Position numbers and translations under genes: made by a program
Assembly: GCA_029289265.1 (NCBI GenBank)
Contig: JARFTX010000004.1
Location: 1-64,000 of the forward strand
DNA from: Gammaproteobacteria bacterium
GTDB taxonomy: Bacteria > Pseudomonadota > Gammaproteobacteria > Burkholderiales > Rhodocyclaceae
DNA length: 64,000 nucleotides
Direction: 5' to 3'
Notes under the pieces: generated by a model
The model's input: the letters and a program-made list of their open reading frames with translations, nothing else
What the model was told of the DNA's origin: nothing
Databases searched by the model: none
Part shown: piece after piece, positions 49,912 to 60,083 of the stretch
How positions within the stretch are numbered: the first letter of the stretch is position 1
How the letters are laid out: every line of letters starts with the position of its first letter

Positions 49912-50526
49912 ATGGGCATATTGCTAAAGCTCTCCCGCCTGATCGACGGCGCCAACCGCCTGGTCGGCCACGCCATCATCTGGCTGATCCTCGCGGCAAC
50001 GCTCATCAGCGCCGCCAACGCGATCGCCCGCAAGGCCTTCAGCATCGGCTCGAACGCCTTTCTCGAGATCCAGTGGTACCTGTACGCCGCGGTGTTCCTG
50101 CTCGGCGCCGGCGTGACCCTGCTGCAGAACGCCCATGTACGCATCGACGTGCTGTCGAACCGGCTCTCGCCGCGCACGCGCACCTGGATCGACATCGCCG
50201 GCATCCTGCTGTTCCTGCTGCCGCTGTGCGCCTTCATGATCGCCTTCGCCTGGCCGATCGTCATGCGCGCGTGGGTCACCGGCGAGATGTCGTCAAACGC
50301 CGGCGGCCTGATCCGCTGGCCGGTATACGCGCTGGTGCCCGCCGGCTTCGCCCTGCTCGCACTGCAGGCCGTGTCCGAACTGATCAAGCGCATCGGCTAC
50401 CTCGCGGGCCGCGCGCCCGACCCGCTTGCGCCCGCCGATGACGGCGCGGGCGCCGCGGCGGCGACCCCGGCCGGCGCGATCGATACCGGCCACAGCGCCG
50501 AGCCCACCGCCGAGGACGGCAAGTGA
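49912..50526 (+). CDS. dctQ: TRAP transporter small permease subunit
   Basis: Small membrane subunit of 204 residues with four hydrophobic segments (about 18-38, 52-74, 94-118, 138-160). The family patterns EIQWYLYAAVFLLGAGVTL and AHVRIDVL are clear. The C-terminal 35 residues are Ala/Pro/Asp-rich and soluble, longer than usual. Its end overlaps the dctM start (GTGA). The ribosome-binding site is weak. Confidence 0.92.
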   Translation: MGILLKLSRLIDGANRLVGHAIIWLILAATLISAANAIARKAFSIGSNAFLEIQWYLYAAVFLLGAGVTLLQNAHVRIDVLSNRLSPRTRTWIDIAGILLFLLPLCAFMIAFAWPIVMRAWVTGEMSSNAGGLIRWPVYALVPAGFALLALQAVSELIKRIGYLAGRAPDPLAPADDGAGAAAATPAGAIDTGHSAEPTAEDGK

Positions 50527-52211
50527 TCGCGTTTCTCACCGCCAACCTCGCACCGATCATGTTCGCCGCCGTGGTCGTGTTTCTGCTTTCCGGCTTTCCG
50601 GTCGCATTCTCGCTGGCGGCCTGCGGCCTGCTCTTCGGCTTCATCGGCATCGAGCTCGGGCTGCTGCCGGCGACGCTCTTCCAGGCGCTGCCGCTGCGCG
50701 TGTTCGGCATCATGCAGAACGACACGCTCCTGGCCATCCCGTTCTTCACGCTGATGGGACTCGTGCTCGAGCGCAGCGGCATGGCCGAGGACTTGCTCGA
50801 CACCGTCGGCCAGGTATTCGGGCCGATCCGCGGCGGGCTCGCGTTGGCGGTGGTCCTCGTCGGCGCGCTGCTCGCCGCGACGACCGGGGTGGTTGCCGCC
50901 TCGGTGATCTCGATGGGCCTCATCTCGCTGCCCATCATGCTGCGCTACGGCTACAGCCGGCCGCTCGCGGCCGGTGTCATCACCGCCTCGGGGACGCTCG
51001 CCCAGGCGCTGCCGCCGTCGATCGTGCTGATCGTGATGGCCGACCAGCTCGGTCGCAGCGTGGGCGACATGTATCGGGGCGCCTTCGTGCCGGCCTTCAT
51101 CCTCGTCGGCATGTACGTGCTCTACGTCACCGCGCTCGCCATCTTCCGGCCTCAGGTCGCGCCGGCGCTGCCGCCCGAGGCCCAGCGCTACCGCGAGCCC
51201 GATGGCGGCTCGGGCTTCACGTCGCTCGCCGTACTCATGACCGTGCTGACCGCTGCCTCGGTTGCGTTCGCGCACGTCTATGCCGACCTGCTCAGTGCCC
51301 TCGAAGGCCGGGCGGTCACCGCCCGCTTCGATGAGACGGTGGTGATGGCGATCACCTTCGGCACCCTGCTCGGCCTGCTGCTCGCCGGCGGCAACCGCCT
51401 GCTGCGACTGGGGCTGCTGTCGACCATCGCCGAGCGCGTCGTGTTCGTGCTGATCCCGCCGCTCGCGTTGATCTTCCTGGTACTCGGCACCATCTTCCTC
51501 GGCGTGGCGACGCCGACCGAAGGCGGCGCAATGGGCGCGGTCGGCGCCCTGGCGATGGCGCTGCTGCGCGGCCGGATGGACCTCGAGAAGCTGCGACACG
51601 CGCTCGCCGCGACCGCCCGGCTGTCGGTGTTCGTCATGTTCATCCTGATCGGCGCCACCGTGTTCAGCTTCACGTTCACGGCGATCGAGGGCAAGGAGTG
51701 GATCGAGCACCTCTTCGACAAGCTCCCCGGCGGGCAGGTCGGCTTCCTGATCTTCGTGAATGCGATGGTCTTCGTGCTCGGCTTCTTCCTCGATTTCTTC
51801 GAGATCGCCTTCATCCTGATCCCGCTGCTCGCCCCCGTCGCGCAGAACCTCGGCATCGACCTGATCTGGTTCGGCATCCTGATCGCGCTCAACCTCCAGA
51901 CCTCGTTCCTCACGCCGCCCTTCGGCTTCGCCCTCTTCTACCTGCGCAGCGTCGCCCCCGTGAGCGCCTTCGTCGATCGGGTCACCAAGCGGCGCATCCA
52001 GGGCATCACGACGGCGGAGATCTACCGCGGCTCGATTCCGTTCGTGATCATCCAGCTGATCGTGCTGGGCCTGCTGATTGCGTTCCCGCAGTTGGTGACG
52101 AGCAGTCTCGAGCGCAAGATCGAGGTCGATCTCGAGACCATCGACATCCGTGCCCCGGGCGGCGGATGGGGTGACGAGCCCAACGATTTCGGCCGCGGAG
52201 CTTGGGACTGA
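50523..52211 (+). CDS. dctM: TRAP transporter large permease subunit
   Basis: Large membrane subunit of 562 residues with about 12-14 hydrophobic segments; it forms the transport path. It starts with a GTG at 50523 that overlaps the dctQ stop by four bases. An internal soluble stretch near 215-235 and the LLIFVNAMVFVLGFFLDFFEIAF-type helix fit the larger mannitol/chloroaromatic branch of DctM. Its stop shares a base with the next gene. Confidence 0.93.
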   Translation: MIAFLTANLAPIMFAAVVVFLLSGFPVAFSLAACGLLFGFIGIELGLLPATLFQALPLRVFGIMQNDTLLAIPFFTLMGLVLERSGMAEDLLDTVGQVFGPIRGGLALAVVLVGALLAATTGVVAASVISMGLISLPIMLRYGYSRPLAAGVITASGTLAQALPPSIVLIVMADQLGRSVGDMYRGAFVPAFILVGMYVLYVTALAIFRPQVAPALPPEAQRYREPDGGSGFTSLAVLMTVLTAASVAFAHVYADLLSALEGRAVTARFDETVVMAITFGTLLGLLLAGGNRLLRLGLLSTIAERVVFVLIPPLALIFLVLGTIFLGVATPTEGGAMGAVGALAMALLRGRMDLEKLRHALAATARLSVFVMFILIGATVFSFTFTAIEGKEWIEHLFDKLPGGQVGFLIFVNAMVFVLGFFLDFFEIAFILIPLLAPVAQNLGIDLIWFGILIALNLQTSFLTPPFGFALFYLRSVAPVSAFVDRVTKRRIQGITTAEIYRGSIPFVIIQLIVLGLLIAFPQLVTSSLERKIEVDLETIDIRAPGGGWGDEPNDFGRGAWD

Positions 52212-52852
52212 TGGACGCAACGACGCTGTGCCTGGTGCGCCATGGCGAAACCGCCTGGAATGCCGAACGTCGCATCCAGGGGCACCTCGACATCGGGCTC
52301 AATGACACCGGCCGCGCCCAGGCGCGCGCCACCGCGACGGGGCTTGCCGGCGAACGCTTCGCCGCGATCTATTGCAGCGATCTCGGCCGCGCCCGCGACA
52401 CGGCCTCGGCAGCCGCCGAGCGCCTGACACTCCAGCCGGTGCCGATGCCTAGCCTGCGCGAGCGCCACTACGGCGCCTTCCAGGGCCTCACCTACGAAGA
52501 AGCGCGGGCCCGATTTCCCGACCAGTATCTGCGCTTTGCCGCCCGCGACCCGGCGTTCGCCTTTTCCGAGGGCGGCGAAAGCCTGGAGACGTTTCGCACC
52601 CGCATCGCCGCCGCGCTCGAAGCCATCGCCCGGCGCCACGCCGGGACACGGGTGCTGGTGGTGACCCACGGCGGCGTGCTCGACATCGCCTTCCGGCTCG
52701 CGACCGGGCGGAGCCTCGACGCACCACGCGACTTCGAGATCCCGAATGCGGCCCTGAACTGGATCGCCTTCGAGGACGGCCGCTGGCGTCTGCTCGATTG
52801 GGCCGACCGCCGCCACCTGGCCGCAACCCGCGACGACCTGCCCGACGCCTGA
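52211..52852 (+). CDS. Histidine phosphatase family protein
   Basis: Phosphoglycerate-mutase-like phosphatase of 213 residues with [10 protein letters not shown] near the start, the acid residue region [10 protein letters not shown] and the second catalytic histidine in VTHGGVLD. The GpmB/CobC-like group has varied substrates, so none is assigned. The ATG at 52211 shares one base with the dctM stop; a TTG nine bases upstream is less likely. Confidence 0.85.
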   Translation: MDATTLCLVRHGETAWNAERRIQGHLDIGLNDTGRAQARATATGLAGERFAAIYCSDLGRARDTASAAAERLTLQPVPMPSLRERHYGAFQGLTYEEARARFPDQYLRFAARDPAFAFSEGGESLETFRTRIAAALEAIARRHAGTRVLVVTHGGVLDIAFRLATGRSLDAPRDFEIPNAALNWIAFEDGRWRLLDWADRRHLAATRDDLPDA

Positions 52853-53010
52853 CGATCCGAGACCGGGCGCCCACTTCGTCCAACCGGGCCGCGCGACGCT
52901 TCCGGTGCGTGGCGACCCGTGCAGGACTTGTTGGTCCGAGCAGCACTCCGCGGGAGGTCGGCCCGCATGTTAATATTCGCAATTCCCTTCATACGTTTCG
53001 AGTCCGTCTC

Positions 53011-54261
53011 ATGTTCTCAGCTCAAGACTCCCTCGACCGGGTCGATCCCGAAATCTGGGCCGCAGTCCAGGCGGAAAACCGCCGCCAGGAAGATCACATC
53101 GAACTGATCGCCTCGGAGAACTACGTCTCCCACGCGGTCATGCAAGCCCAGGGCTCGCAACTCACCAACAAATACGCCGAGGGCTATCCGGGCAAGCGCT
53201 ACTACGGCGGCTGCGAGCACGTCGATGTCGCCGAGAGCATCGCGATCGAACGCCTCAAGGCGCTGTTCGGCGCGGATGCCGCCAACGTCCAGCCGAACTC
53301 CGGTTCGCAGGCGAACCAGGCGGTGCTGATGGCCTTCGCCAAGCCGGGCGACACCATCATGGGCATGAGCCTCGCCGAAGGGGGCCACCTGACCCACGGC
53401 ATGCCGCTCAACATGTCGGGCAAGTGGTTCAAAGTCGTCGCCTACGGCCTCGACGAGAAGGAAGAAATCGACTACGCGGCGATGGAGCGACTCGCCCGCG
53501 AGCACAAGCCGCGCATCATCATCGCCGGCGCGTCCGCCTACGCGCTGCGCATCGACTTCGAGCGCTTCGCAGCGATCGCCCGCGAAGTCGGCGCGATCTT
53601 CTGGGTCGACATGGCGCACTACGCCGGCCTGATCGCCGCGGGCCACTACCCCAACCCCGTGCCGCACGCCGACGTCGTGACCTCGACCACGCACAAGACG
53701 CTGCGCGGTCCGCGCGGCGGCATCATCCTGATGAAGGCCGAGCACGAGAAGGCCATCAACTCGGCGATCTTCCCCGGCCTCCAGGGCGGCCCGCTGATGC
53801 ATGTCATCGCCGCCAAGGCGGTCGCTTTCAAGGAAGCGGCGGAGCCGTCGTTCCGCGCCTATCAGGAGCAGGTCATCGCCAATGCGCGCGTGATGGCGCG
53901 CGTGCTCGCCGAGGAGCGCGGCCTGCGCGTGGTCTCCGGGCGTACCGAAAGCCACCTCTTCCTCGTAGACCTGCGCTCCAAGCACATTACCGGCAAGGAA
54001 GCCGAAGCCGTGCTCGGCAGCGCCCACATCACCGTGAACAAGAACGCGATCCCCAAGGACCCGGAGAAACCCTTCGTCACCTCGGGCATCCGGATCGGTA
54101 CTCCGGCGATGACGACTCGCGGTTTCACCGAGGCCGAGGCCGAGCAGGTCGCGCACCTCATCGCCGACGTGCTGGACGCACCGCACGACGCAGCCGTGCT
54201 CGAGCGCGTGCGCGGCCAGGTCGCCGCGCTGTGCGCGAAGTTCCCGGTGTACGGCCGCTGA
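53011..54261 (+). CDS. glyA: Serine hydroxymethyltransferase
   Basis: PLP enzyme interconverting serine and glycine with tetrahydrofolate, the main one-carbon source. The 416-residue protein has the PLP lysine near residue 230 in [13 protein letters not shown], and N-terminal [16 protein letters not shown]. The ATG at 53011 is the homology start. The 158-base gap upstream holds a TTAATATT stretch but no clear riboswitch. nrdR and ribD follow. Confidence 0.98.
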   Translation: MFSAQDSLDRVDPEIWAAVQAENRRQEDHIELIASENYVSHAVMQAQGSQLTNKYAEGYPGKRYYGGCEHVDVAESIAIERLKALFGADAANVQPNSGSQANQAVLMAFAKPGDTIMGMSLAEGGHLTHGMPLNMSGKWFKVVAYGLDEKEEIDYAAMERLAREHKPRIIIAGASAYALRIDFERFAAIAREVGAIFWVDMAHYAGLIAAGHYPNPVPHADVVTSTTHKTLRGPRGGIILMKAEHEKAINSAIFPGLQGGPLMHVIAAKAVAFKEAAEPSFRAYQEQVIANARVMARVLAEERGLRVVSGRTESHLFLVDLRSKHITGKEAEAVLGSAHITVNKNAIPKDPEKPFVTSGIRIGTPAMTTRGFTEAEAEQVAHLIADVLDAPHDAAVLERVRGQVAALCAKFPVYGR

Positions 54262-54298
54262 GGATTCTGACCCGGACCGGCCGGCCGGCGCATTCTCC

Positions 54299-54814
54299 AT
54301 GAAGTGTCCATTCTGCGGCGACCCGAACACCCAGGTCACCGACACCCGCGAGAACGAGGAAGGCGACGTCGTCAGGCGTCGCCGCCGCTGCCCGGGGTGC
54401 GACAAGCGTTTCACGACCTACGAGCGCATCGACCTGAAGATGCCGCACATCGTCAAGCGCAACGGCAACCGCAGCGAGTTCGACCACGACAAGCTCGCCG
54501 GGAGCATGAAGCTCGCGCTGCGCAAGCGTCCAGTCAAGCTCGAGGCGGTCGAAGCGGCGATCGAACGCATCGAGGCCAAGTTGCTGTCGCTGGGCGAGCC
54601 CGAGGTGTCGAGCGAGGCGGTCGGCGAACTCGTCATGCGCGAGCTGAAGAAGCTCGACAAGGTCGCTTACATCCGCTTCGCGTCCGTCTATCGCAACTTC
54701 GCCGACGTCGACGAATTCTCCGAGGTGATCCGCGAGGTCCAGGCACGGCCTCGACGCGCGCGCAGCACCAAGGGCGGCTCGACGCCACCCGAAGATGACC
54801 TTTTCGGCGGCTGA
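54299..54814 (+). CDS. nrdR: Transcriptional repressor NrdR
   Basis: ATP-cone regulator that represses ribonucleotide reductase genes. The 171-residue protein has the zinc ribbon C3, C6, C31, C34 and an ATP-cone (about 49-139). The C-terminus is a longer disordered tail. It lies 37 bases after glyA and overlaps ribD by 20 bases, the common glyA-nrdR-ribD order of proteobacteria. Confidence 0.96.
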   Translation: MKCPFCGDPNTQVTDTRENEEGDVVRRRRRCPGCDKRFTTYERIDLKMPHIVKRNGNRSEFDHDKLAGSMKLALRKRPVKLEAVEAAIERIEAKLLSLGEPEVSSEAVGELVMRELKKLDKVAYIRFASVYRNFADVDEFSEVIREVQARPRRARSTKGGSTPPEDDLFGG

Positions 54815-55895
54815 CCACGCCGCGATGGCGCGGGCGCTCGCGCTCGCCGAACGCGGCCTGTGCACGACCAGCCCCACCCCGCGCGTCGGGGGCGTGGTGG
54901 GGCGCGCTGGCACGAGCGTCGGCGACGGCGGGCAGCGCCGCGCGGGCGAGCCGCACGCCGAGACGCTTGCCCTCGCCGCCGCGGGTGAAGCTGCCCGCGG
55001 CGCGACCGCCTATGTGACGCTGGAACCCTGCTCGCATTTCGGGCGCACCCCGCCTTGCGCCGACGCGCTGATCGACGCCGGCATCGCCCGCGTGGTCGCG
55101 GCGATGGAAGATCCCAATCCGCTGGTCGCCGGCCGCGGCATGGCACGGCTGCGCGCGACCGGAATCGTCACCGAGACCGGCCTGCTCGAACGCGAAGCGC
55201 GCGAACTCAACATCGGATTCGTCTCGCGCATGACCCGGGGACGACCCTGGTTGCGGCTGAAGGCCGCCGCGACCCTGGACGGCAAGACTGCGCTCGCAAA
55301 CGGCACGAGCCAGTGGATCACCGGCGAGGCGGCGCGGCGAGACGGCCATCGCTGGCGTGCGCGGGCCTGTGCCGTGCTGACCGGCATCGGCACGGTCCGC
55401 ACGGACGACCCGCGTCTCGATGTCCGCCACGTCGCCTGCGAGCGCCAGCCGCTGAAGATCCTGGTCGACGCCAGGCTGGAGGTCGCGCGGACCGCACGCC
55501 TGCTCGAAGGCGGTAATTGCCTGGTCGCAGCCGCGGTCACAGACCGCGCCCGCATCGACGCATTGGCCGAACAAGGCGTCGAGGTGGTCGTGCTGCCCAA
55601 CGCGGACGGGAAGGTCGACCTGCCCGAACTGATGCAGGAGCTGGGTCGCCGCGGCCTCAACGAAGTGCATGCCGAAGCCGGCTTCAAGCTCAATGGCTCG
55701 TTGCTGCGCGAGGGGTGCGTCGATGAACTCCTGCTCTACCTCGCCCCGATGCTGGTCGGCGATGATGCCCAGGGGCTCTTCAACCTGCCCGCGTTAACCG
55801 ATCTCGGCTTGGCAAAGCGACTCGATCTGCGGGAAGTGCGCACTGTCGGCAAGGATCTGCGGATCCTTGCCCGTCCGGTTACGCAACCGGACTGA
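54795..55895 (+). CDS. ribD: Riboflavin biosynthesis protein RibD, with altered deaminase motif
   Basis: Bifunctional deaminase-reductase of riboflavin synthesis (366 residues). The zinc ligands remain: H54 and E56 (HAE), C79 and C88 ([11 protein letters not shown]). The reductase half starts near 150 with [12 protein letters not shown] and TSQWITG. The substrate segment is unusual: [10 protein letters not shown] replaces the usual NPRVGCV, and DGGQ replaces the GWH-type region, so deaminase function may be affected. It overlaps nrdR. No other riboflavin gene is in the window. Confidence 0.9.
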   Translation: MTFSAADHAAMARALALAERGLCTTSPTPRVGGVVGRAGTSVGDGGQRRAGEPHAETLALAAAGEAARGATAYVTLEPCSHFGRTPPCADALIDAGIARVVAAMEDPNPLVAGRGMARLRATGIVTETGLLEREARELNIGFVSRMTRGRPWLRLKAAATLDGKTALANGTSQWITGEAARRDGHRWRARACAVLTGIGTVRTDDPRLDVRHVACERQPLKILVDARLEVARTARLLEGGNCLVAAAVTDRARIDALAEQGVEVVVLPNADGKVDLPELMQELGRRGLNEVHAEAGFKLNGSLLREGCVDELLLYLAPMLVGDDAQGLFNLPALTDLGLAKRLDLREVRTVGKDLRILARPVTQPD

Positions 55896-56012
55896 ACCCG
55901 CCGCGATCTCCGCGGATCCGACCATCGCAAGGCCCCACCGAAGGACGCAATCCGCAGGGACAGCCTGGAGACGGGGCGAACATGCCACGCCTAGAGGCAG
56001 CGCCGAGCAGGC

Positions 56013-56780
56013 TCAAGCGGCGTGCCGGCTCGCGCGCAGATTGCAGACGGGGCAGTCGGGATCGCGCGCGAGGCTCACGCTGCGCCACTCCATCGCGAGC
56101 CCGTCGAGCAGCAGCAGCCTCCCGTCGAGCGAGACGCCGCATCCCACCAGCAGCTTGAGGGCCTCTGCGGCCTGAGTCGCGCCAATGATCCCCGTGAGCG
56201 GCGCGAATACCCCCATCACCGCGCAGCGCACCTCCTCGATGTCTTCGCCTTCGGGAAACAGGCAGTGATAGCAGGGACTGTCGTCGTGGCGCAGATCGAA
56301 GACCGAGACCTGGCCATCGAAGCGGATCGCCGCCCCGGAGACGAGCGGCTTGCGGTGGCGCACGCAGGCGCGATTGATGGCGTGTCGCGTCGCGAAGTTG
56401 TCCGAGCAGTCGAGCACCACGTCGGCGGCTGCCACTTCGGAGTCGAGCCGCTCGCCTTCGAGCCGCTCCGAAATGGTCTCGACCCCGGCAAGCGGGTTGA
56501 GCCGGAGCAGCGTCTGCCGACCGGATTCGACCTTGGCGACGCCGATGGTTGCGGCACTGTGCAGAATCTGTCGCTGCAGATTCGTGAGATCGACCGTGTC
56601 GCCATCGCACAGCACCAGGGTGCCGGCTCCGGCCGCTGCCAGGTACATCGCCGCCGGGGAGCCCAGTCCGCCGGCGCCGACCACCAGCACCCGCGCGGCC
56701 AGTATGGCCTCCTGACCCTCGACGCCGATCTCGGGCAGGAGGATGTGCCGGCTGTAGCGTAGGAGCTGATCGTCGTTCAT
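56013..56780 (-). CDS. moeB: MoeB/ThiF family adenylyltransferase
   Basis: E1-like enzyme that adenylates the C-terminus of a small sulfur carrier such as MoaD or ThiS. The 255-residue protein has the nucleotide motif GAGGLGSPAAMYL (35-47), DLTNLQRQ, a conserved C186 region (VRCAVMG) and zinc cysteines C170/C173 and C243/C246. MoeB and ThiF cannot be separated here with certainty. It is the last gene of the leftward gpmA-envC-ctpA group. Confidence 0.9.
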   Translation of the reverse strand: MNDDQLLRYSRHILLPEIGVEGQEAILAARVLVVGAGGLGSPAAMYLAAAGAGTLVLCDGDTVDLTNLQRQILHSAATIGVAKVESGRQTLLRLNPLAGVETISERLEGERLDSEVAAADVVLDCSDNFATRHAINRACVRHRKPLVSGAAIRFDGQVSVFDLRHDDSPCYHCLFPEGEDIEEVRCAVMGVFAPLTGIIGATQAAEALKLLVGCGVSLDGRLLLLDGLAMEWRSVSLARDPDCPVCNLRASRHAA

Positions 56781-56862
56781 CGGCAGGCAGGGCAGGCTGC
56801 GCGCCTGCAGGGGAACCTCGGGTGTCCCGATGTGGGAATTCGATCGATCGAGCGCGAGCGGG

Positions 56863-57312
56863 TCACTTGTACTCGCGCAGTTCGAGCGGCGTGTCGTCGT
56901 GGTCGCCGTGGAGATGCTGGTCGTACACCTTGATGTAGACCTCGTTCGACTTCTTGATCAGACGCTCGGGCGAGACCAGATTGTGCCGCTGCGTCTCCTC
57001 GCAGAAATACACGAGCGCCCTTAGGATGCGGCAATACATCGAATTGTCGAGGTGATAGCCGGCGTCGCGCAGCGCATCCTCGATCAGTTCCAGCGAATAG
57101 TCGAGGACCGAGTAGCGCACGACCAGCGCCCGAGCGCGGCTGCCCGGGCCGACATGAACGCCCTTCAACATGCGCAGCGCCTGCAAGGCCTGCTCGGTCT
57201 GGCCGGGCGGGAACGCGGCAAAGCGGATCTCCCGCTCCTTGTGCAGACCCGCCCCGGTCACGGGGTGCTCGTGATTCCTGCCGGCCAGCTTGTATGCAGT
57301 CTCCCGACGCAT
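56863..57312 (-). CDS. Hypothetical protein between ctpA and moeB
   Basis: A 149-residue soluble protein that I do not recognise. The segment EREIRFAAFPPGQTEQALQ...VRYSVLDYSLELIEDALRDAGY suggests a beta-alpha-beta-beta-alpha ferredoxin-like fold, as in HMA domains, but without the CxxC metal motif; this is inference. The C-terminal half (YIKVYDQHLHGDHDD) is His/Asp-rich. An ATG at 57312 is preferred to a GTG one codon earlier. It lies 24 bases after ctpA in the same direction. Confidence 0.65.
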   Translation of the reverse strand: MRRETAYKLAGRNHEHPVTGAGLHKEREIRFAAFPPGQTEQALQALRMLKGVHVGPGSRARALVVRYSVLDYSLELIEDALRDAGYHLDNSMYCRILRALVYFCEETQRHNLVSPERLIKKSNEVYIKVYDQHLHGDHDDTPLELREYK

Positions 57313-57336
57313 CACGCGCCCCCGAGGGATGTACGA

Positions 57337-58707
57337 TCAGTCTTTATTCTGGACGATCTGCAATCCCTTGAGAAGCTCGATGGCACGGCTGAGCTGATAG
57401 TCGTCCTCGCCGCCCAGTTCGAACGGCTGCGCCGGCTCGGCCGCAGCCTGGCCGTCGGCGCCGCCGCCTTCCCCGGTCGCCGAATCCGCACCGGCCTGCC
57501 TTTCCTCGCCGAGATGGCCGAGCAGGTCGGCCTCGCGCACGCGGCGCGCCGAGCCGTTCTCGCTTTCCTCGACGACGATGTCCGGCTCGATACCCTTGGC
57601 CTGGATCGAACGGCCGCCCGGCGTGTAGTAGCGCGCCGTCGTGAGCTTGATCGCGCTGTTGTTGTTGAGCGGCAGAATGGTCTGCACCGAGCCCTTGCCG
57701 AAAGTCTGGGTGCCCATCACAGTCGCCCGCTTGTGGTCCTGCAGCGCTCCGGCGACGATCTCGCTGGCCGAGGCAGAGCCGCCATTCACCAGCACCACCA
57801 TCGGCAATTCGCGCGCCTGCGGCGGCAGGCGGCGAATGAAGTCCTCGCGGCGGCCGCGCAGGTAATCGTCGGGCGTGGCGCGGTATTCGCGCTTCGCGTC
57901 GGGCGTGCGGCCATCGGTCGAGACGACCAACTCGTTGGTCGGCAGAAACGCCGCCGCGACGCCGACCGCACCATGCAACAGGCCGCCCGGGTCGTTGCGC
58001 AGATCGAGCACCAGGCCCTTCAACTCGCCCTCCTTGAAAAGGCGATCGAGGTGATCGACGACCGAGGCGGCCGTGTTCTCCTGGAACTGCGCGACGCGCA
58101 CGTAGCCGAAGCCCGGCTCGACGACCTTGGAGCGCACACTCTGCACCTTGATGATCTCGCGCGTGATCGAGACGACGATGGGCTTGGACTCGCCTTTGCG
58201 CATGATGGTCAGCGTGATGCCGGTATTGGGCTTGCCGCGCATCCGCTTGACGGCGTCGGCGAGCGTCATGCCCTTGACCGGTGTGTCATCGAGTTTGACG
58301 ATCAGGTCGCCCGCCTTGATGCCGGCACGGAAGGCCGGCGTATCCTCGATCGGCGAGACGACCTTGACGAAGCCGTCTTCCATGCCGACCTCGATCCCGA
58401 GTCCGCCGAACTCGCCCTGGGTGCCTTCCTGCAACTCCTTGAAGGCGTCCGCGTCGAGATAGGCCGAATGCGGATCGAGTCCGCTCAGCATGCCGCTGAT
58501 CGCATGATTGATCAGCTTGCGGTCTTCCACCGGCTCCACGTAGCCCTGCTTGATGGCGTTGAACACGTCGGCAAAGGTGCGGAGTTCTTCGACCGGCAGA
58601 GGAGCCATCGTCGACCGGTCGGCATTCGCCGAAAAGTTCAGGCTGATCAGCACGCCGGCGAATAGGCCGGTAAGAATCAGTCCAAGTTTTTGCAGCTTGC
58701 TAGCCAT
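57337..58707 (-). CDS. ctpA: S41 family C-terminal processing peptidase
   Basis: Periplasmic serine protease of 456 residues. An N-terminal membrane/signal segment (about 8-27), a PDZ domain (about 95-175) and the catalytic pair S313 (GGSASASEIVAG) and K338 (FGKGSVQT) are present. The C-terminus is a Gly/Ala-rich linker ending in a short helix. The ATG at 58707 has GGTGGAG just before it; a GTG at 58713 is in frame. The envC-ctpA pairing is conserved. Confidence 0.94.
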   Translation of the reverse strand: MASKLQKLGLILTGLFAGVLISLNFSANADRSTMAPLPVEELRTFADVFNAIKQGYVEPVEDRKLINHAISGMLSGLDPHSAYLDADAFKELQEGTQGEFGGLGIEVGMEDGFVKVVSPIEDTPAFRAGIKAGDLIVKLDDTPVKGMTLADAVKRMRGKPNTGITLTIMRKGESKPIVVSITREIIKVQSVRSKVVEPGFGYVRVAQFQENTAASVVDHLDRLFKEGELKGLVLDLRNDPGGLLHGAVGVAAAFLPTNELVVSTDGRTPDAKREYRATPDDYLRGRREDFIRRLPPQARELPMVVLVNGGSASASEIVAGALQDHKRATVMGTQTFGKGSVQTILPLNNNSAIKLTTARYYTPGGRSIQAKGIEPDIVVEESENGSARRVREADLLGHLGEERQAGADSATGEGGGADGQAAAEPAQPFELGGEDDYQLSRAIELLKGLQIVQNKD

Positions 58708-58750
58708 GACCACTCCACCTTTACGGATTTACCGCCTCGCGCCGAACGCG

Positions 58751-60052
58751 CTAATTGAGCCGAACCCACTTCATCGGATCCAGGGGCTGACCGCGATGAC
58801 GGATCTCGAAGTATAAACCCGATTCCGCGACCCCACCGCTCGCCCCCACGGCGGCAATAGGATGCCCCCCGACGATGCGGTCTCCGACCACGCTGAACAA
58901 TGCGTCGTTGTGGCCGTATATGGTCATGTAATCGTCACCGTGATCGATGATGATGAGATTGCCATAACCCCTGAGCCAGTCGGAGAACACCACCTCGCCG
59001 GCCGCTACGGCGAGCACCTCTTCGCCGTCCCGGGCACGGATGAATACGCCTCGCCACCGAGTGCCGCCTTCAGCCCTTGGAGCACCGAACCGTCCGACGA
59101 GTTCGCCGCGCACCGGAAATTTCATTTTCCCCTGCAAATCCGAGAACTTCACGCCCGTCGGAGTGGGTCCTGCGATCTGACGGACCTGGCCGACCACCGG
59201 CTCGGAACGCCCACCGGGACGGCCGCTCGTCCGCGGCGCGGGGGCCGGTGCGGCGCGGGGCTCGCTTGCCGCCCGGGCGGCGGCGCTGGCCGCGGCCTCG
59301 GCCGCCCGGCGCTGTGCTTCACGTTCGGCAAGGCGACGGTTGAGCGCGGCAATGAGCTGCGCCAGCGCCTCTTCGTCCTGGCGAAGCGCCGCGACCTGGC
59401 CACGCTGGCTCTTGAGACGCTCGTCGAGCTGCGCGACCAGGCGCGCACGGTCGGCAAGCACCTTCTCCAGTTGCGCGCGCTCGCGCCGCTGCTCGCCTTC
59501 GAGCTTGACCAGGTTGTCGCGCCGCTCGCCAATTTCCTGGACCAAGGCGGCGCGCTCCAGCAAGTCGGTGCGCAGCGCCTCGATGAGGGCGAGCCGCGCG
59601 CGTCCGAGATGTTCGAGGTAGTGCAGGTCGCGGGCGAGCTGATTCGGATCCCGCGCCGACAGGAACGGCGCCACCTCGCTGCCGCCGTGCATGTAGTGCC
59701 GCCTCAGCCACTGCGCGAGCTCGTCCTGGCGGGCGCCGATTCGAGCCTCCACGGCGCGCTGTTCGGCCTCGCCGGCGGCGAGCGCCTGCTCGACCGCGGT
59801 GCGGTCGGCACGCAACTGCCGAAGCCGTCGCTGCGCTGCCGATACCGCCCGCTCGGCTTCTGCACGCTTGCCGGCGGCATCCGAGCGCGACGACTCGGTG
59901 CCGACGATGTCCCGCTCCAGTTGCTGGATGCGCCGCTGCACGTCCTGCAGTTCGGAGCGCTTGTTCGACACGTCGCCGGGCTCGGCCGCCCACGGCGGCG
60001 TGGCGACGCACAGCAGCGCCGCCAAGACGAATGGCGCCAGGCGAGCCGGCAT
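58751..60052 (-). CDS. envC: Murein hydrolase activator EnvC
   Basis: Periplasmic protein that activates cell-division amidases. The 433-residue protein has a signal peptide (about 1-23), long coiled coils (about 28-250), an Ala/Pro linker and a LytM domain (about 320-433). The LytM zinc ligands are missing: RWRGVFIRA replaces the HxxxD motif, and the last motif is LYFEI instead of HLHYE. This is the known EnvC condition, so it regulates rather than cuts. It lies between gpmA and ctpA. Confidence 0.93.
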   Translation of the reverse strand: MPARLAPFVLAALLCVATPPWAAEPGDVSNKRSELQDVQRRIQQLERDIVGTESSRSDAAGKRAEAERAVSAAQRRLRQLRADRTAVEQALAAGEAEQRAVEARIGARQDELAQWLRRHYMHGGSEVAPFLSARDPNQLARDLHYLEHLGRARLALIEALRTDLLERAALVQEIGERRDNLVKLEGEQRRERAQLEKVLADRARLVAQLDERLKSQRGQVAALRQDEEALAQLIAALNRRLAEREAQRRAAEAAASAAARAASEPRAAPAPAPRTSGRPGGRSEPVVGQVRQIAGPTPTGVKFSDLQGKMKFPVRGELVGRFGAPRAEGGTRWRGVFIRARDGEEVLAVAAGEVVFSDWLRGYGNLIIIDHGDDYMTIYGHNDALFSVVGDRIVGGHPIAAVGASGGVAESGLYFEIRHRGQPLDPMKWVRLN

Positions 60053-60083
60053 CGACGTCACGACCGAAGTGACGGGCCGAGAC

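Noticed and set aside
50397-52220. 607-codon open frame opposite dctM
   Set aside because: Same artefact: the antisense of a membrane protein gene, with highly charged low-complexity sequence.
53017-54414. 465-codon open frame opposite glyA
   Set aside because: glyA is complete on the other strand; the antisense product has no family features.
58751-60052. EnvC as an inactivated (broken) peptidase
   Set aside because: Missing LytM zinc ligands are normal in EnvC-type activators, so it is not a pseudogene.
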